Source: Sanguibacter suaedae (GTDB lineage Bacteria; Actinomycetota; Actinomycetes; Actinomycetales; Cellulomonadaceae). From it: a stretch of 64,000 nucleotides of DNA. Made by a program: the position numbers and the translations under genes. The DNA is taken from NCBI RefSeq assembly GCF_016342785.1, contig NZ_JAEINH010000012.1, positions 22,568-86,567 on the forward strand, in the 5' to 3' direction. Below the pieces are notes generated by a model. The model was not told the DNA's origin, searched no databases, and saw only the letters and a program-made list of their open reading frames with translations. The stretch's first letter is position 1; each line of letters begins with the position of its first letter. Below are positions 7,356 through 16,840 of the stretch, piece after piece.

Positions 7356-8840
7356 ATGAGCGAACCGACGTGCCTCGACGGCCGAGCCCTCCACCTGGGT
7401 CTCGCGGCGACGGCGCTCACCCTCGTGATCGCCCACTCCGTGACCGACGGTGTCATCGCGGCCCTCGTCTTCCTCCTGTCGACCCTGGCCCCCGCCGTGG
7501 CCGTCCTGTGGGTGCTGAGGACCCGCACCCCACCCGACCCGCGCCCGTGGTGGTTCGTCGTCGGGTCGCTCGTCGTGCTCAGCGTGAACAACGTCTCCCG
7601 GGCGGTCCACGTGGCGGTCGCCGGGGAGGACGCCCCGGAGGCGGGGCTCATGCAGCTCGTCAACCACGTGACCATCCCCGTGGGGTACCTGGGACTGTTC
7701 GTCGCGAGCCTCCTCGTCGTGGTGCCCATCGCCCGGGGCGACGGCGGGAAGATCGTCGACGCCGCGATCATGTCCGTCGCCGGCGCCGGACTGCTGTGGA
7801 CGTTCGTCCTGGGACCGGCGCTCGACGCCCGCGAGTCCCCTCCCTCCGTGCGCGTCTACACGCTGTTCGTCGTGCTGGTCGCGTGCGCCATGACCGGGGC
7901 CGTCGGCCGGTCCCTCGTCGCCGCCGTCCACGCCCGCACCACGCTCGCCTACCTCCTCCTCGCCGCGTGCGCGACGCTCCTGGGGAGCGTCGCGACGACC
8001 ACGTCCGCGAACACCGTGACGGGCGTGGTCCCCGGGTGGGTCGACGCCGCCTGGATCGTCGCGTACCTGTCGGTCGGTGCGGCCGTCGTCCACCCGGCGA
8101 GCATGTTCCTCGCGTCGCCCGGCCGTCCGGGCTCGCGGAAGTTCACGCGTCAGCACCTGGCGTTCCTCGGGGTGGCGCTGTCCCTCAACCCGGCTCTCGC
8201 CGCCGTGCGCGAGATCGCCGGGTACCCCACGGACGCCCTCATCCTCGCCCTGAGCTCGTTGCTCCTCGTCCCGCTGGTCCTCGTCCGCGTGTCCCAGCTG
8301 GCACGCCTGCACGCGCAGGCGCAGGAGGACCTCGTCCACCAGGCGACGCACGACGCCCTCACCGGGCTGCCCAACCGGCGCATCGTCGACACGCACCTCG
8401 AGGAGGTGCTGCGGCGTGTGGACGACGGCGAGCTGCCCGGCGCTGTGGTGTGCTTCATCGACCTCAACGACTTCAAGATCGTCAACGACGAGTTCGGTCA
8501 CCACGTGGGTGACAACCTCCTCGTGGCCGTGACGCGCAGGCTGCGCGACGCGGTGCGGGCGGGCGACTTCATCGCCCGGTTCGGCGGCGACGAGTTCGTC
8601 CTCGTCCTCACGGGAAACCCCGAGCACCTCGAGGCGACGACCGTGTCACGCATCCACGCCGCGCTCGAGCCGCCCATCACGGTGGGGCCGCTCACCGCGC
8701 GGGCGTCGACGAGCATCGGGGCCGTGACGGTGCGCCCCGGGGCCCACCTCACCGCCGACCAGCTGTTGTCGCTCGCCGACGCCCGCATGTACGTCGACAA
8801 GCGGCGGCGGCACAGCGCGACGGGCCAGCCGCTGCGCTGA
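7356..8840 (+). CDS. Membrane-bound diguanylate cyclase (GGDEF)
   Basis: The 494-residue protein has about eight hydrophobic segments over residues 12-315 and a cytoplasmic C-terminal GGDEF domain from about residue 325. HDALTGLPNRR (332-342) opens the domain, and the active site is intact as RFGGDEF (GGDEF at 410-414), so it should make cyclic di-GMP from two GTP. The inhibitory I site RxxD is also intact: RAGD at 401-404, exactly five residues before GGDEF, so product inhibition is expected. There is no EAL domain. The N-terminal membrane part is of unknown sensing specificity and resembles the multi-helix MASE-like sensors only in general form. The ATG has a good GTGAGGAA site. It is monocistronic and convergent with the ABC transporter operon, with 10 bases between the stops. 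Confidence 0.9.
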   Translation: MSEPTCLDGRALHLGLAATALTLVIAHSVTDGVIAALVFLLSTLAPAVAVLWVLRTRTPPDPRPWWFVVGSLVVLSVNNVSRAVHVAVAGEDAPEAGLMQLVNHVTIPVGYLGLFVASLLVVVPIARGDGGKIVDAAIMSVAGAGLLWTFVLGPALDARESPPSVRVYTLFVVLVACAMTGAVGRSLVAAVHARTTLAYLLLAACATLLGSVATTTSANTVTGVVPGWVDAAWIVAYLSVGAAVVHPASMFLASPGRPGSRKFTRQHLAFLGVALSLNPALAAVREIAGYPTDALILALSSLLLVPLVLVRVSQLARLHAQAQEDLVHQATHDALTGLPNRRIVDTHLEEVLRRVDDGELPGAVVCFIDLNDFKIVNDEFGHHVGDNLLVAVTRRLRDAVRAGDFIARFGGDEFVLVLTGNPEHLEATTVSRIHAALEPPITVGPLTARASTSIGAVTVRPGAHLTADQLLSLADARMYVDKRRRHSATGQPLR

Positions 8841-8850
8841 GCCGCCGCTC

Positions 8851-10551
8851 TCAGGTGCGGGCGGGGAGCTCCGCGCGGGCGCGCCTGCGCACCGCCTGCT
8901 CGGCGGGGTCCGGCACGGGGACGGCGGCGAGGAGCGCCCGCGTGTACTCCTCCTTGGGCGTGCGCAGCACGTCCGCCGTGAGCCCGGTCTCCACGAGACG
9001 CCCCGCGCTCATGACCGCGACCCGGTCGGCGACGATGTCGACGACGGCCAGGTCGTGGCTGACGAACAGGCACGCGAAACCCATCTCCGCCTGGAGCGTG
9101 CGGAACAGGTCGAGGACCGTGGCCTGCACGGACACGTCGAGCGCGCTGGTGGGCTCGTCGGCGACGAGGAGGTCCGGCCCGAGGACGAGGGCCCTGGCGA
9201 GGCTCACGCGCTGGCGCTGACCGCCGGAGAGCTCGTGCGGGTAGCGCGCTGCGAACGACGTGGGCAGCTCGACCGCGTCGAGGAGCTCGAGGACCTTGGC
9301 CCGTCGGGACGCCTCGGTGCCCTCGTCGTGGACGATCATGGGTTCCGCGATGCACGCCCCGACGCTCGCCCGGGGGTTGAGCGAGGCGGCCGGGTCCTGG
9401 AAGACGAACCCGAAGCGACGCCGCACGTCGCGCAGCTCCTTCGCGGACGTCCGGGCGAGGTCGTCGCCGAACACCTCGACGGTGCCCTTGGTCGCAGGGA
9501 CGAGGCCGACGGCCACGCGGCCGATGGTCGTCTTGCCGGACCCGGACTCGCCGACGAGGCCGAGCACGGCGCCCGGGGCGATCTCGAGGGAGACGCCGTC
9601 GACGGCTCGCACGGCGGGGCTTCCGAGGCGCCCGGGGAACTCGACCACGAGATCGCGGATCGCGAGGGCGGGGACCTGGGCGGGGGTGACGTCGGGAGAG
9701 CGTGCCTCCCCCGTGGCGGCCGGGACCTGAACCCCGCGCGTCGTGGCGCTGCCGGCCCCGTGCCCGAGGTGGGGCACGGCGGCGAGGAGGCGACGGGTGT
9801 ACGGGTGCTGGGGGCTGGCGAAGAGGTCCGCGACGGGAGCCTGCTCGACGACCTCCCCGCGGTACATGACGACCACCCGGTCGGCGAGGTCGGCGACGAC
9901 GCCCATGTTGTGGGTGATGAGGACGATCGCCGTGCCGAGCCGGTCCCTCAGGTCGCGGAGCAGGTCGAGGATCTGCGCCTGGACGGTGACGTCGAGGGCT
10001 GTGGTGGGCTCGTCGGCGATGATCACCTCCGGTTCGCACGCGATGGCGATGGCGATCATGACGCGCTGCTTCTGCCCGCCGGACATCTGGTGGGGGTAGG
10101 AGCCGACGCGCTTGGCGGGGTCGGGGATGCCCACGAGGTCGAGGAGCTCGACGGCCCGCGCCCTGGCGGCGCGGCGGCTCATGCGCCGGTGCGCGCGCAG
10201 GGCCTCGACGATCTGCCAGCCGACGGTGCGCACGGGGTCGAGCGACGTCGAGGGTTCCTGGAAGATCATGGCGATGCGGCGCCCGCGCAGGGACCGCACG
10301 GCCTCGCCGCGCAGCCCGGTGAGCTCCTCGCCGTCGAGCGTCGCGGAGCCGGTGACGGTCGCATACCCGGGCAGCAGCCCGAGGAGCGCCCGGGAGCTCA
10401 CGGACTTCCCGGACCCGGACTCGCCGACGACGGCGACGATCTCCGCGGCGCCGACGTCGAAGCTGGCCTCGCGGACCGCCTGGACGGCTCCGGCGTCAGC
10501 GCGGAAGGAGACGCTCAGGCGGTCGATGCGGAGGACGGGTTCGGTGCTCAT
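8851..10551 (-). CDS. Peptide-type ABC transporter, fused dual ATP-binding protein (DppD-DppF type)
   Basis: Two complete ABC ATPase domains lie in one 566-residue chain. Domain 1 has Walker A GESGSGKS (43-50), signature MSGGQKQR and Walker B VIIADEPT. Domain 2, from about residue 295, has [17 protein letters not shown] and LLVADEPT. After domain 1 comes the oligopeptide-family tail with [13 protein letters not shown], and after domain 2 the matching [16 protein letters not shown]. This fused form powers peptide, nickel or glycoside importers of the PepT family. The start overlaps the stop of the permease gene (ATGA), so it is the last gene of a permease-permease-ATPase unit behind the binding protein at 12684. 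Substrate cannot be read from the sequence; peptides or short oligosaccharides are both possible. Confidence 0.93.
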   Translation of the reverse strand: MSTEPVLRIDRLSVSFRADAGAVQAVREASFDVGAAEIVAVVGESGSGKSVSSRALLGLLPGYATVTGSATLDGEELTGLRGEAVRSLRGRRIAMIFQEPSTSLDPVRTVGWQIVEALRAHRRMSRRAARARAVELLDLVGIPDPAKRVGSYPHQMSGGQKQRVMIAIAIACEPEVIIADEPTTALDVTVQAQILDLLRDLRDRLGTAIVLITHNMGVVADLADRVVVMYRGEVVEQAPVADLFASPQHPYTRRLLAAVPHLGHGAGSATTRGVQVPAATGEARSPDVTPAQVPALAIRDLVVEFPGRLGSPAVRAVDGVSLEIAPGAVLGLVGESGSGKTTIGRVAVGLVPATKGTVEVFGDDLARTSAKELRDVRRRFGFVFQDPAASLNPRASVGACIAEPMIVHDEGTEASRRAKVLELLDAVELPTSFAARYPHELSGGQRQRVSLARALVLGPDLLVADEPTSALDVSVQATVLDLFRTLQAEMGFACLFVSHDLAVVDIVADRVAVMSAGRLVETGLTADVLRTPKEEYTRALLAAVPVPDPAEQAVRRRARAELPART

Positions 10552-11567
10552 GAGCGCTCCTCGTCGGTGGCGTCGCCCGCGGCGACCTCGGCCTCGTCGG
10601 CGGTGGTGGTCCCACCGCCGCGGGTGCGCAGCAGGGGGTTGAGGACGTCGTTGAGGCTCTCACCCACGAGGGTGACGCCGGTGACGACGAGCACGATGGC
10701 GAGTCCGGGGAACATGCCGGTCCACCAGATGCCGTTGGTGGCGTCGGACAGCGCCTTGTTGAGGTCGTACCCCCACTCGGCGGCGGCCGACGGCTCGATA
10801 CCGAAGCCGAGGAACCCGAGGCCGGCGAGCGTGAGGATCGCCTCGGACGCGTTGAGGGTGGCGAGGACGGGGATGGTCTGGGACACGTTGGGCAGCACGT
10901 GCTTGAACATGATGCGCCGCGGCTTGGCGCCGGTGATGCGGGCGGCGTCCACGTAGGGCTCGTGCTTGACGGACACCGTGGCGTTGCGCACCACCCGGAA
11001 GTACTGGGGCACGAAGACCACGGTGATGGAGATGGCCGCCGCGGCGATGCCCCCGGCGGGTGTGGAGCGGCCGCCGGTGATCATGATGGCGACGACGATG
11101 GCGAGCAGGAGCGACGGGAACGCGTAGAGGGCATCGGTGACGAGCACGAGGACGCGGTCGAGGCGGCCGCCGACGTACCCGGACACGAGACCGAGCGGGA
11201 CGCCCACGACGAGCGACAGGGCGACGGCGAGGAGGATCACCATGAGCGCGGTGCGCGCCCCGTAGAGCACGCGGGACAGGACGTCCTGCCCGCCGACGGT
11301 GGTCCCGAACCAGTGGGCGGCGGACGGTGCCTGCTGGGTGCCGAAGATCTCGCCGTCGGCGGTGCGGTCGGCGTTGAAGCCGTAGGGCGCGAGCAGGGGC
11401 GCGAAGATCGCGACGAGCACGAACAGCGTGATGATCACGAGCCCGGTGATGAGCATGCCGCGCTGGAGCCCGTGGGTGGAGCGCAGGAGCGCCACGCCGG
11501 GCACCCCGCGGCGCTTGGGCGAGCGGCCTTCGAGACCTGCGGTCTCTGCGGCGACGATGGCGGTCAT
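10548..11567 (-). CDS. Peptide-type ABC transporter permease (DppC type)
   Basis: The product is a 339-residue inner-membrane permease with an N-terminal helix (about residues 38-60), a long periplasmic-side segment and five further helices. It ends in the DppC-type signature: an EAA loop around RNATVSVKHEPYVDAARITGA and the stretch LPNVSQTIPVLATLNASEAILTLAGLGFLGFG. The ATG at 11567 overlaps the DppB-type stop by one base, which decides the start; a longer open frame upstream is a shadow. It forms a heterodimeric channel with the neighbouring permease. Confidence 0.93.
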   Translation of the reverse strand: MTAIVAAETAGLEGRSPKRRGVPGVALLRSTHGLQRGMLITGLVIITLFVLVAIFAPLLAPYGFNADRTADGEIFGTQQAPSAAHWFGTTVGGQDVLSRVLYGARTALMVILLAVALSLVVGVPLGLVSGYVGGRLDRVLVLVTDALYAFPSLLLAIVVAIMITGGRSTPAGGIAAAAISITVVFVPQYFRVVRNATVSVKHEPYVDAARITGAKPRRIMFKHVLPNVSQTIPVLATLNASEAILTLAGLGFLGFGIEPSAAAEWGYDLNKALSDATNGIWWTGMFPGLAIVLVVTGVTLVGESLNDVLNPLLRTRGGGTTTADEAEVAAGDATDEERS

Positions 11568-12610
11568 CAGTACCTCACCCTCGGGTCGACGAGTGCGTTG
11601 ATCAGATCGATGAGGAAGCTCGTCACGGCCACGACGACGGCGATGGCGGTGACGATCCCCTGGACGGCGACGAAGTCCCGGGCGAGCAGGTACTGGGACA
11701 GGATGTACCCGAGGCCCTGCCACTCGAAGGTGGTCTCCGTGAGGATCGCACCGCCGAGGAGCATGGCGATCTGCATGCCCATGACGGTGACGATCGGGAC
11801 GAGGGCGTTGCGGAACGCGTGCTTGCGGACCACGGCCCCCTCGGCGACGCCGCGGGCGCGGGCTGCGGTGACGTAGTCGGTGCGCATCGTCTCGAGGAGG
11901 TTGATGCGGATGAGGCGGATGAACACGCCGGCGGTGAGGAGCCCGAGGGCGAGGGCGGGGAGCACGGCGTGCTGGAGGACGTCGACGATGTACTCGGGCT
12001 CCCCGTAGAGGATCGCGTCGACGATCATGATGTTCGTCTTGGGGCTCACGTTGTTCAGCGCGATGGACACGGCGGGGGCGGCGCGCCCGGAGGCCGGCAG
12101 CCACCCGAGGGTCGCGGAGAACAGGAGCTTGAGGAGCAGCCCGATGAAGAACACGGGTGCGGCGTAGACGAGGATCGCGAAGAGGCGGATCGACACGTCG
12201 GGCAGCTTGTCGCGGTAGCGGGCGGCGAGGCGCCCGAGGGGCACGCCGACGCCGAAGGCGACGAGGAGCGCCCAGAAGCTCAGCTCGAGGGTCGCGGCAC
12301 CGTTGGTGACGAGGACCTCGCTGATCTCGCGGCGGTCGGTGAGCGCGGTGCCGAAGTCGCCGCGGAACAGGCCGCCGAGGTACTCGAGGTACTGGGTGAG
12401 GATGGGGCGGTCGAACCCGGCCTCGGCGCGCCGGACGTCCAGCTGCTCCGGGGTGAGGCGTCCGCCCTGCGCGGCGGTGATGGGGTCACCGATGACCCGC
12501 ATGAAGAAGAACACGACCGTCACGAGGATGAGCACGGTCGGGATGATGAGCGCGAGCCGCACGAGGAGGTACCTCACGAGCGGGCTGCGGGGGAGGATCC
12601 GGGCTGCCAT
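11567..12610 (-). CDS. Peptide-type ABC transporter permease (DppB type)
   Basis: The product is a 347-residue permease with an N-terminal helix (LVRLALIIPTVLILVTVVFFF, about residues 13-33), a large extracytoplasmic loop containing GGRLTPEQLDVRRAEAG, and five C-terminal helices. The DppB EAA loop is seen as TDYVTAARARG followed by KHAFRNALVPIVTVMG. The ATG at 12610 is preferred over a more distant in-frame ATG at 12670, because the hairpin at 12640-12677 sits between. Its ribosome site is weak. Confidence 0.93.
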   Translation of the reverse strand: MAARILPRSPLVRYLLVRLALIIPTVLILVTVVFFFMRVIGDPITAAQGGRLTPEQLDVRRAEAGFDRPILTQYLEYLGGLFRGDFGTALTDRREISEVLVTNGAATLELSFWALLVAFGVGVPLGRLAARYRDKLPDVSIRLFAILVYAAPVFFIGLLLKLLFSATLGWLPASGRAAPAVSIALNNVSPKTNIMIVDAILYGEPEYIVDVLQHAVLPALALGLLTAGVFIRLIRINLLETMRTDYVTAARARGVAEGAVVRKHAFRNALVPIVTVMGMQIAMLLGGAILTETTFEWQGLGYILSQYLLARDFVAVQGIVTAIAVVVAVTSFLIDLINALVDPRVRY

Positions 12611-12639
12611 GGTTTCCGTTCGTCGACGTCGGGCGCGCG

Positions 12640-12677
12640 CGACGGGGTGGGGCACCCGCAGGTGCCCCACCCCGTCG
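12640..12677 (-). terminator. Intercistronic hairpin between binding protein and permease genes
   Basis: A perfect 17-bp GC-rich stem (12640-12656 with 12661-12677) has a 4-base loop, placed 6 bases after the binding-protein stop and 29 bases before the permease start. Such hairpins act as partial terminators or 3'-end stabilisers, and would give the expected excess of binding protein over membrane components. Confidence 0.75.
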
Positions 12678-12683
12678 GTGCGG

Positions 12684-14303
12684 TCAGTCCTTGCTGAGGA
12701 CCGAGTAGCGGAACTGGAAGGACGCGTTGAGCGTGTCCTCCAGCCCCGTCACCCCGTCGCGGGCGGCCGCGACCTGCGCGCCCTGCAGCAGCGGAACGGT
12801 GGAGAGGTGCTCCTCGGCGAGGAGCGTCTGGATCTCCTCGAGGATCTCCGCACGTGCGTCCGCGTCGGCCTCGGTGCGCTCGGCGTCCAGGAGCCGGCTC
12901 ACCTCGGCGTCCTCGAAGTGGTTGCCGAGGAAGTTGTCGGTGTCGAAGAACGGCGTGAGGTAGTTGTCGGCGTCGGGGAAGTCCGGGAACCAACCCAGCT
13001 GGTACGCGGGGTACGCGTCGGCGGTGCGCTCCTCGGCGTACGTGACCCACTCGGTGGACTGGAGGTCCACGGTGAACAGGCCGGTCGCCTCGAGCTGACG
13101 CTTGATGGCGTTGTACTCCTGGTCGGAGCTGGGCCCGTAGTGGTCGGGGTTGTACTGGAGGTTGAGCGCGACGGGCGTGGTCACGCCGGCGTCGGCGAGG
13201 AACGCGGTGGCGGCGTCGACGTCGGGGTCGGCCCCGTAGATCTCCTCGAAGGGGGTGGCCGCACCGGGCAGGCCCTCGGGGACGTTGGAGTACAGGGGCG
13301 TGTAGGTGCCCTTGTAGACCTGCTCGGAGAGCTCGGCGCGGTCGATCGACGAGGCGAAGGCCTTGCGGATCGCGAGCTTCTGCTCGGGCGTCTCGCCGGG
13401 CATGGTGTTGAGGTTGAAGACCACGTAGCGGATCTCACCGCCGGGCCCGGTGACGACGTTCACGCCATCGGTCTCCTCGAGGGCCTCGATGTCCGTGGGG
13501 GTGAGGCTGCGGGTCGCGACGTCGATGGCGCCGCTCGCGATGTCGAGGCGGAGGTTGTTGGAGTCCGTGTAGTACTTGAGGGTGGCGCCCTCGTTCTTCA
13601 CGTCGCCCTGGACGCCCGTGTAGTCGGCGTAGGGCTCGAACTCGACGAGCTCGTTCTTGCCGTAGCTCGTGATCGTGTACGGGCCGGAGGTGGCCATCTC
13701 GTCGACGATGGCGTCGTCGTCGAGGAGCTCGTCGGCGGGGAACGTCGCCTGGTCGACGATGGGGCCCACCGGGGAGGCGAGCACCTGGGCGAAGGTCTGG
13801 TCGTTCGGGGACTTCAGCGTGAACTCGACCGTCGTCTCGTCAGGTGCCGCGACGGACTCGAGGTTGGCCAGGAGCGACGACGGCCCGTTGGGGTCGGCGA
13901 TCTCCAGCTGACGGTCGAAGGTGAACTTCACGCTCTCCGCGGTGAGCGGGTTGCCGTTGGCGAACGTGAGCCCTTCCTTGAGGGTGCACGTGTAGACCAC
14001 GTCCGACGTGAAGTCGCACTCCTCGGCGGCGTCGGGGCCGAGCTCCGCTCCCCCGGGCTCGAAGCTCATGAGGAACGAGAAGATCTGCGTCTGGACGTGG
14101 TAGGACCCGTTGTCGTACGACCCGGCGGGATCGAGCGTCGTGAGCTTGTCGGTGGTGCCGATGATGATCCCGGCCGAGCCCGACGATCCGTCGGTGCCGT
14201 CGGAGCCGCCGTCGGTGCGGCCGGAGCCGCACGCGGTCAGTGCCAGCAGCGTGACGGCCGCGACGGCGGCAGTCCCTGCTGAACGAGTGGTACGTGCAAT
14301 CAC
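12684..14303 (-). CDS. Extracellular solute-binding lipoprotein, family 5 (peptide/nickel/opine type)
   Basis: This 539-residue lipoprotein captures the substrate for the ABC importer encoded downstream. A signal peptide ends in the lipobox LALTACGS, with lipidated Cys at about residue 25. The SBP_bac_5 landmarks follow: TTDKLTTLDPAGSYDNGSY near the mature start, CTLKEGLTFANGNPLTAESVKF, and YNPDHYGPSSDQEYNAIKRQLEATG. The GTG at 14303 has a strong AGGAGG site and is preferred over longer in-frame starts. The gene heads the operon SBP-DppB-DppC-ATPase on the minus strand and is separated from the permease by a hairpin. Confidence 0.93.
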   Translation of the reverse strand: MIARTTRSAGTAAVAAVTLLALTACGSGRTDGGSDGTDGSSGSAGIIIGTTDKLTTLDPAGSYDNGSYHVQTQIFSFLMSFEPGGAELGPDAAEECDFTSDVVYTCTLKEGLTFANGNPLTAESVKFTFDRQLEIADPNGPSSLLANLESVAAPDETTVEFTLKSPNDQTFAQVLASPVGPIVDQATFPADELLDDDAIVDEMATSGPYTITSYGKNELVEFEPYADYTGVQGDVKNEGATLKYYTDSNNLRLDIASGAIDVATRSLTPTDIEALEETDGVNVVTGPGGEIRYVVFNLNTMPGETPEQKLAIRKAFASSIDRAELSEQVYKGTYTPLYSNVPEGLPGAATPFEEIYGADPDVDAATAFLADAGVTTPVALNLQYNPDHYGPSSDQEYNAIKRQLEATGLFTVDLQSTEWVTYAEERTADAYPAYQLGWFPDFPDADNYLTPFFDTDNFLGNHFEDAEVSRLLDAERTEADADARAEILEEIQTLLAEEHLSTVPLLQGAQVAAARDGVTGLEDTLNASFQFRYSVLSKD

Positions 14304-14388
14304 TGGAGGTCCTCCTGGATGACAGGTGGTGACGGGCGTCGGGGCGCCGAGGTGGGCGGGTCCCGTCCGGAACGATCGCATCAGCGTA

Positions 14389-14402
14389 TTACCACCGTGT
14401 AA
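14389..14402. promoter_or_regulatory. Possible operator in the binding-protein promoter (TTAC-N6-GTAA)
   Basis: Between the antiporter gene and the binding-protein gene (14304-14502, no gene) the least GC-rich stretch contains TTACCACCGTGTAA, an interrupted palindrome 86-99 bases upstream of the GTG. It could bind a regulator, but no regulator gene is adjacent and only one copy is seen. Confidence 0.3.
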
Positions 14403-14502
14403 CACCCGATGCGTCGGAAGGGTAACGATCGTCCTGTCCGCCAGAGCGTGCACGGGTGTGCCACATCGTGGACACGCCCCGCCGAAACGGCGTCTTTGCA
14501 GG

Positions 14503-15708
14503 TCAGCGCGCGGCAGCGCGGGCGTAGGCGCGCCGTCCGGGCGTGCCGGTGAGCCCGAACGCCACGACGCTCGCGGCGACCGCGAGGGTGCCCGCGGCGA
14601 AGAGCCGCGGGTCGTCGGCGCCCTCGTGGGCGGAGTGCGCGAGGTAGAAGACGGCGCTCACGCCCATGGGGCCGAACCACCCGACGAAGGTCGCGTCGCG
14701 CAGCCGCAGCCCGAGCGGCCGGGCCAGGGCGAGGACCACGGGCAGGCGCCGGACACCGAGGACGAGGACCACGAAGAGCACCGCGGCGGGGCCGAGCGCC
14801 CCCCAGTCGGACCACGGGAGGACCGCACCGAGCACCAGGAGGAGCGGCAGCACCGCGTACCGGTTGATCGCCTCGTCGATGTCGTCCTGGGCGACGCGCT
14901 CCCCGTCGCCGACGACCGCGTTGTAGGCGAGGCCTGCGACGAGGACGGCGAGGACCTCGGCGGTCCCCGCGAGGCGCCCGACGCCGAGCGTCGCGACGGC
15001 GAGGAGGAGGGTGAGGACGAGCTCGGGACCCTTCTCGAGGTCGCGGTCGCGCGTAGCGCGCTGCAGGGCCCACCCGGCGAGGACCCCGAGGGCCGCCCCG
15101 ACGAGGACGGCACCGAGGACCTCCCACACAAGGCGCCCTGCGACGTCGCCCGGCCCTGTGGTGGGGAGCACCACGGCGAGCGCGACACCGACGACGGGGA
15201 GGGCGAGACCGTCGTTGGCACCGGACTCGGCGGTGAGCATCTGCCGCAACCGGGTGGGCAGGTCGCGTTCTGCGGGTTCGCCGGTGACGACGGACGCCGC
15301 GAGGACGGGGTCCGTGGGGCACAGGCACGCACCGAGGAGGAGGGCGAGGCCGAGGGGCAGGCCGAGCAGGAGGCCGGCAGCGGCCCCGAGGGCCACGGAC
15401 AGGGGCATGACCACGCACAGCAGGACGAGGACGGGGCGCACGATGCGCCGCAGGTCGTGGACCGGGAAGCGGAGGGCGGCGGCCATGACGGACCCGGCGA
15501 GGAGGAGCCGGGATCCCTCGAGGAGCACGAGGTCCCGGTTGTGGTCGTCGAGGTCGAGGAGCCCGAGCGCCGCCGGGCCGAGGACGACGCCGACGGCGAG
15601 CGCGACGAGGGGTTCGCTCACGGGGAGCTCGCGGATGGAGCGGCTCACGAGCGCGAGGGCGACGGCGACGACGCCGACGCACGCGTAGAGCAGGTGCAGG
15701 TCATTCAC
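14503..15708 (-). CDS. Na+/H+ or K+/H+ antiporter, CPA1 family (NhaP type)
   Basis: The product is a 401-residue transporter with about 12 hydrophobic helices. The CPA1 core is visible as CPTDPVLAASVV (the TDP motif of the unwound helix 4) and TAESGANDGLALP (the ND motif of helix 5, whose Asp carries the ions), so exchange of Na+ or K+ for protons is the likely activity. There is no C-terminal cytoplasmic regulatory domain; the chain ends about 15 residues after the last helix. The GTG at 15708 has a GGAGGA site; the frame upstream is open to 15834 but shows no transporter similarity. It stands alone, downstream of a small HTH gene. Confidence 0.88.
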   Translation of the reverse strand: MNDLHLLYACVGVVAVALALVSRSIRELPVSEPLVALAVGVVLGPAALGLLDLDDHNRDLVLLEGSRLLLAGSVMAAALRFPVHDLRRIVRPVLVLLCVVMPLSVALGAAAGLLLGLPLGLALLLGACLCPTDPVLAASVVTGEPAERDLPTRLRQMLTAESGANDGLALPVVGVALAVVLPTTGPGDVAGRLVWEVLGAVLVGAALGVLAGWALQRATRDRDLEKGPELVLTLLLAVATLGVGRLAGTAEVLAVLVAGLAYNAVVGDGERVAQDDIDEAINRYAVLPLLLVLGAVLPWSDWGALGPAAVLFVVLVLGVRRLPVVLALARPLGLRLRDATFVGWFGPMGVSAVFYLAHSAHEGADDPRLFAAGTLAVAASVVAFGLTGTPGRRAYARAAAR

Positions 15709-15850
15709 GCCTGGTCCTCCGGAGGTGTCGGGTGCGTCGTTCCCGATGCTCTCCCACTTCCCGGTGCTCCGCACACTGCACGACGGGGCGGGAACGCCCG
15801 TGGACGTCTTCCCACCGGCAAGGAGCGATCCCATGCCGCACGGGCGCGCG

Positions 15851-16432
15851 TCAGCAGGTGCGGGCAGTCTCGCAGTGCGGTCTCGTGACCCGCGTCAGGA
15901 CCTCGTCGTACACGTGCCGCGGCAGCGCGCCGGACACGACAGCATCCTCGACGTCGTCGAACGACCCGCGCACGGTCACGAGGAGATCGTCCATCGGTCC
16001 TTCAAGCCCGTCGGACGGCAGATAGGGCCACCGTGAGAGCTCATCGACGACCTGCTCACGCGAGAGGTCTCCAGCAGCGAATCGCATGATGATCTCCTGC
16101 GGGTCTGAACCGTGGAAACCCTCGCGGACAGGTGCCAGCTTCGCCTCCTCCTGGAGGTTCTGGCTCACCGCCGACTGGGAGATCCCCAGCTCACGAGCGA
16201 TCGCGCTCTGCGTCGCAAGACCGCTGTGCGTGACAGCACGCAGTCCCCGCAGGAAGTCCAGGCGCGCTACCGACTGCCGGGCCCTGGCTGCGCGGAGCGA
16301 CCCGATCGCAGACTGCAGGTCGTCGACGCCGGTCGCCCCGCGATCATGAGGAGCGGGCACGGACGGCCGCACCCACTCTCCGACGTCGATCCCCTCCACA
16401 CCCTGTGCAGTGCACTTCCGTCTCGAATCCAT
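15851..16432 (-). CDS. HTH regulator, possible antitoxin-like protein
   Basis: This is a 193-residue soluble protein. A clear helix-turn-helix lies at about residues 73-95 (SGLATQSAIARELGISQSAVSQNLQEE). The C-terminal half is acidic and helical and contains a repeated theme, MRFAAGDLSREQVVDELSRWP then VVSGALPRHVYDEVL. This layout, with an HTH followed by a short helical partner-binding tail, is common in antitoxin-type regulators, but I cannot name the family. The ATG at 16432 has AGGAGGGG upstream. An ATAAG-N4-CTTAT palindrome 33-46 bases upstream is a natural autoregulatory operator. The 65-residue protein encoded at 16509 lies directly upstream on the same strand. No recognisable toxin is adjacent. 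Confidence 0.6.
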   Translation of the reverse strand: MDSRRKCTAQGVEGIDVGEWVRPSVPAPHDRGATGVDDLQSAIGSLRAARARQSVARLDFLRGLRAVTHSGLATQSAIARELGISQSAVSQNLQEEAKLAPVREGFHGSDPQEIIMRFAAGDLSREQVVDELSRWPYLPSDGLEGPMDDLLVTVRGSFDDVEDAVVSGALPRHVYDEVLTRVTRPHCETARTC

Positions 16433-16464
16433 GGACAGACCCCTCCTGTTGATCGGCGACCTTC

Positions 16465-16478
16465 ATAAGAGACCTTAT
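16465..16478. promoter_or_regulatory. ATAAG-N4-CTTAT palindrome before the HTH gene
   Basis: This interrupted inverted repeat, unusually AT-rich for this genome, lies between the 65-residue gene and the HTH gene. Its place next to the HTH gene start suggests autorepression. Confidence 0.45.
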
Positions 16479-16508
16479 AGCCGCCGCGCGGAGACCTCCT
16501 CTCCCGTG

Positions 16509-16706
16509 TCACTTCGCTGCATACCTACTGAGGTACTCCTCGACGTCGAGGCCTGCGGCTTCGAGCATCGCCCGCCCGGCAGCGCGCGCCTCGTCTCCGG
16601 TGAGTGCGGGGCTGGCCTCCACGTCGTGGAAGTCGCCGGCCTCCGCCCAGGCCACAAGATCCGCAGTCTGCTCGGGCGTGGGCCCTTCGTCGTGCTGGGT
16701 GTTCAT
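16509..16706 (-). CDS. Small acidic protein of unknown function (65 aa)
   Basis: The ATG at 16706 has a strong AGGAGAGGG ribosome site and opens a 65-codon frame. The product is acidic and predicted helical: an N-terminal GPTPEQTADLVAWAEAGDFHDVE is followed by ALTGDEARAAGRAMLEAAG and a C-terminal LDVEEYLSRYAAK. The size, charge and position directly before the HTH gene resemble small antitoxin or adaptor proteins, but nothing is diagnostic. I do not assign a function. Confidence 0.6.
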   Translation of the reverse strand: MNTQHDEGPTPEQTADLVAWAEAGDFHDVEASPALTGDEARAAGRAMLEAAGLDVEEYLSRYAAK

Positions 16707-16840
16707 GTTCCCTCTCCTCCATCCCGGACCGCTCGCGCGGTCGGGTCGTAGCAAGAACTGCCGTCCAGGAGACCCACCAGTTGTTGATGTCCCCGATCGG
16801 CGTTCATTCTGGCGGGTCGCGCGCCCTGAGCGGGGTGGTG

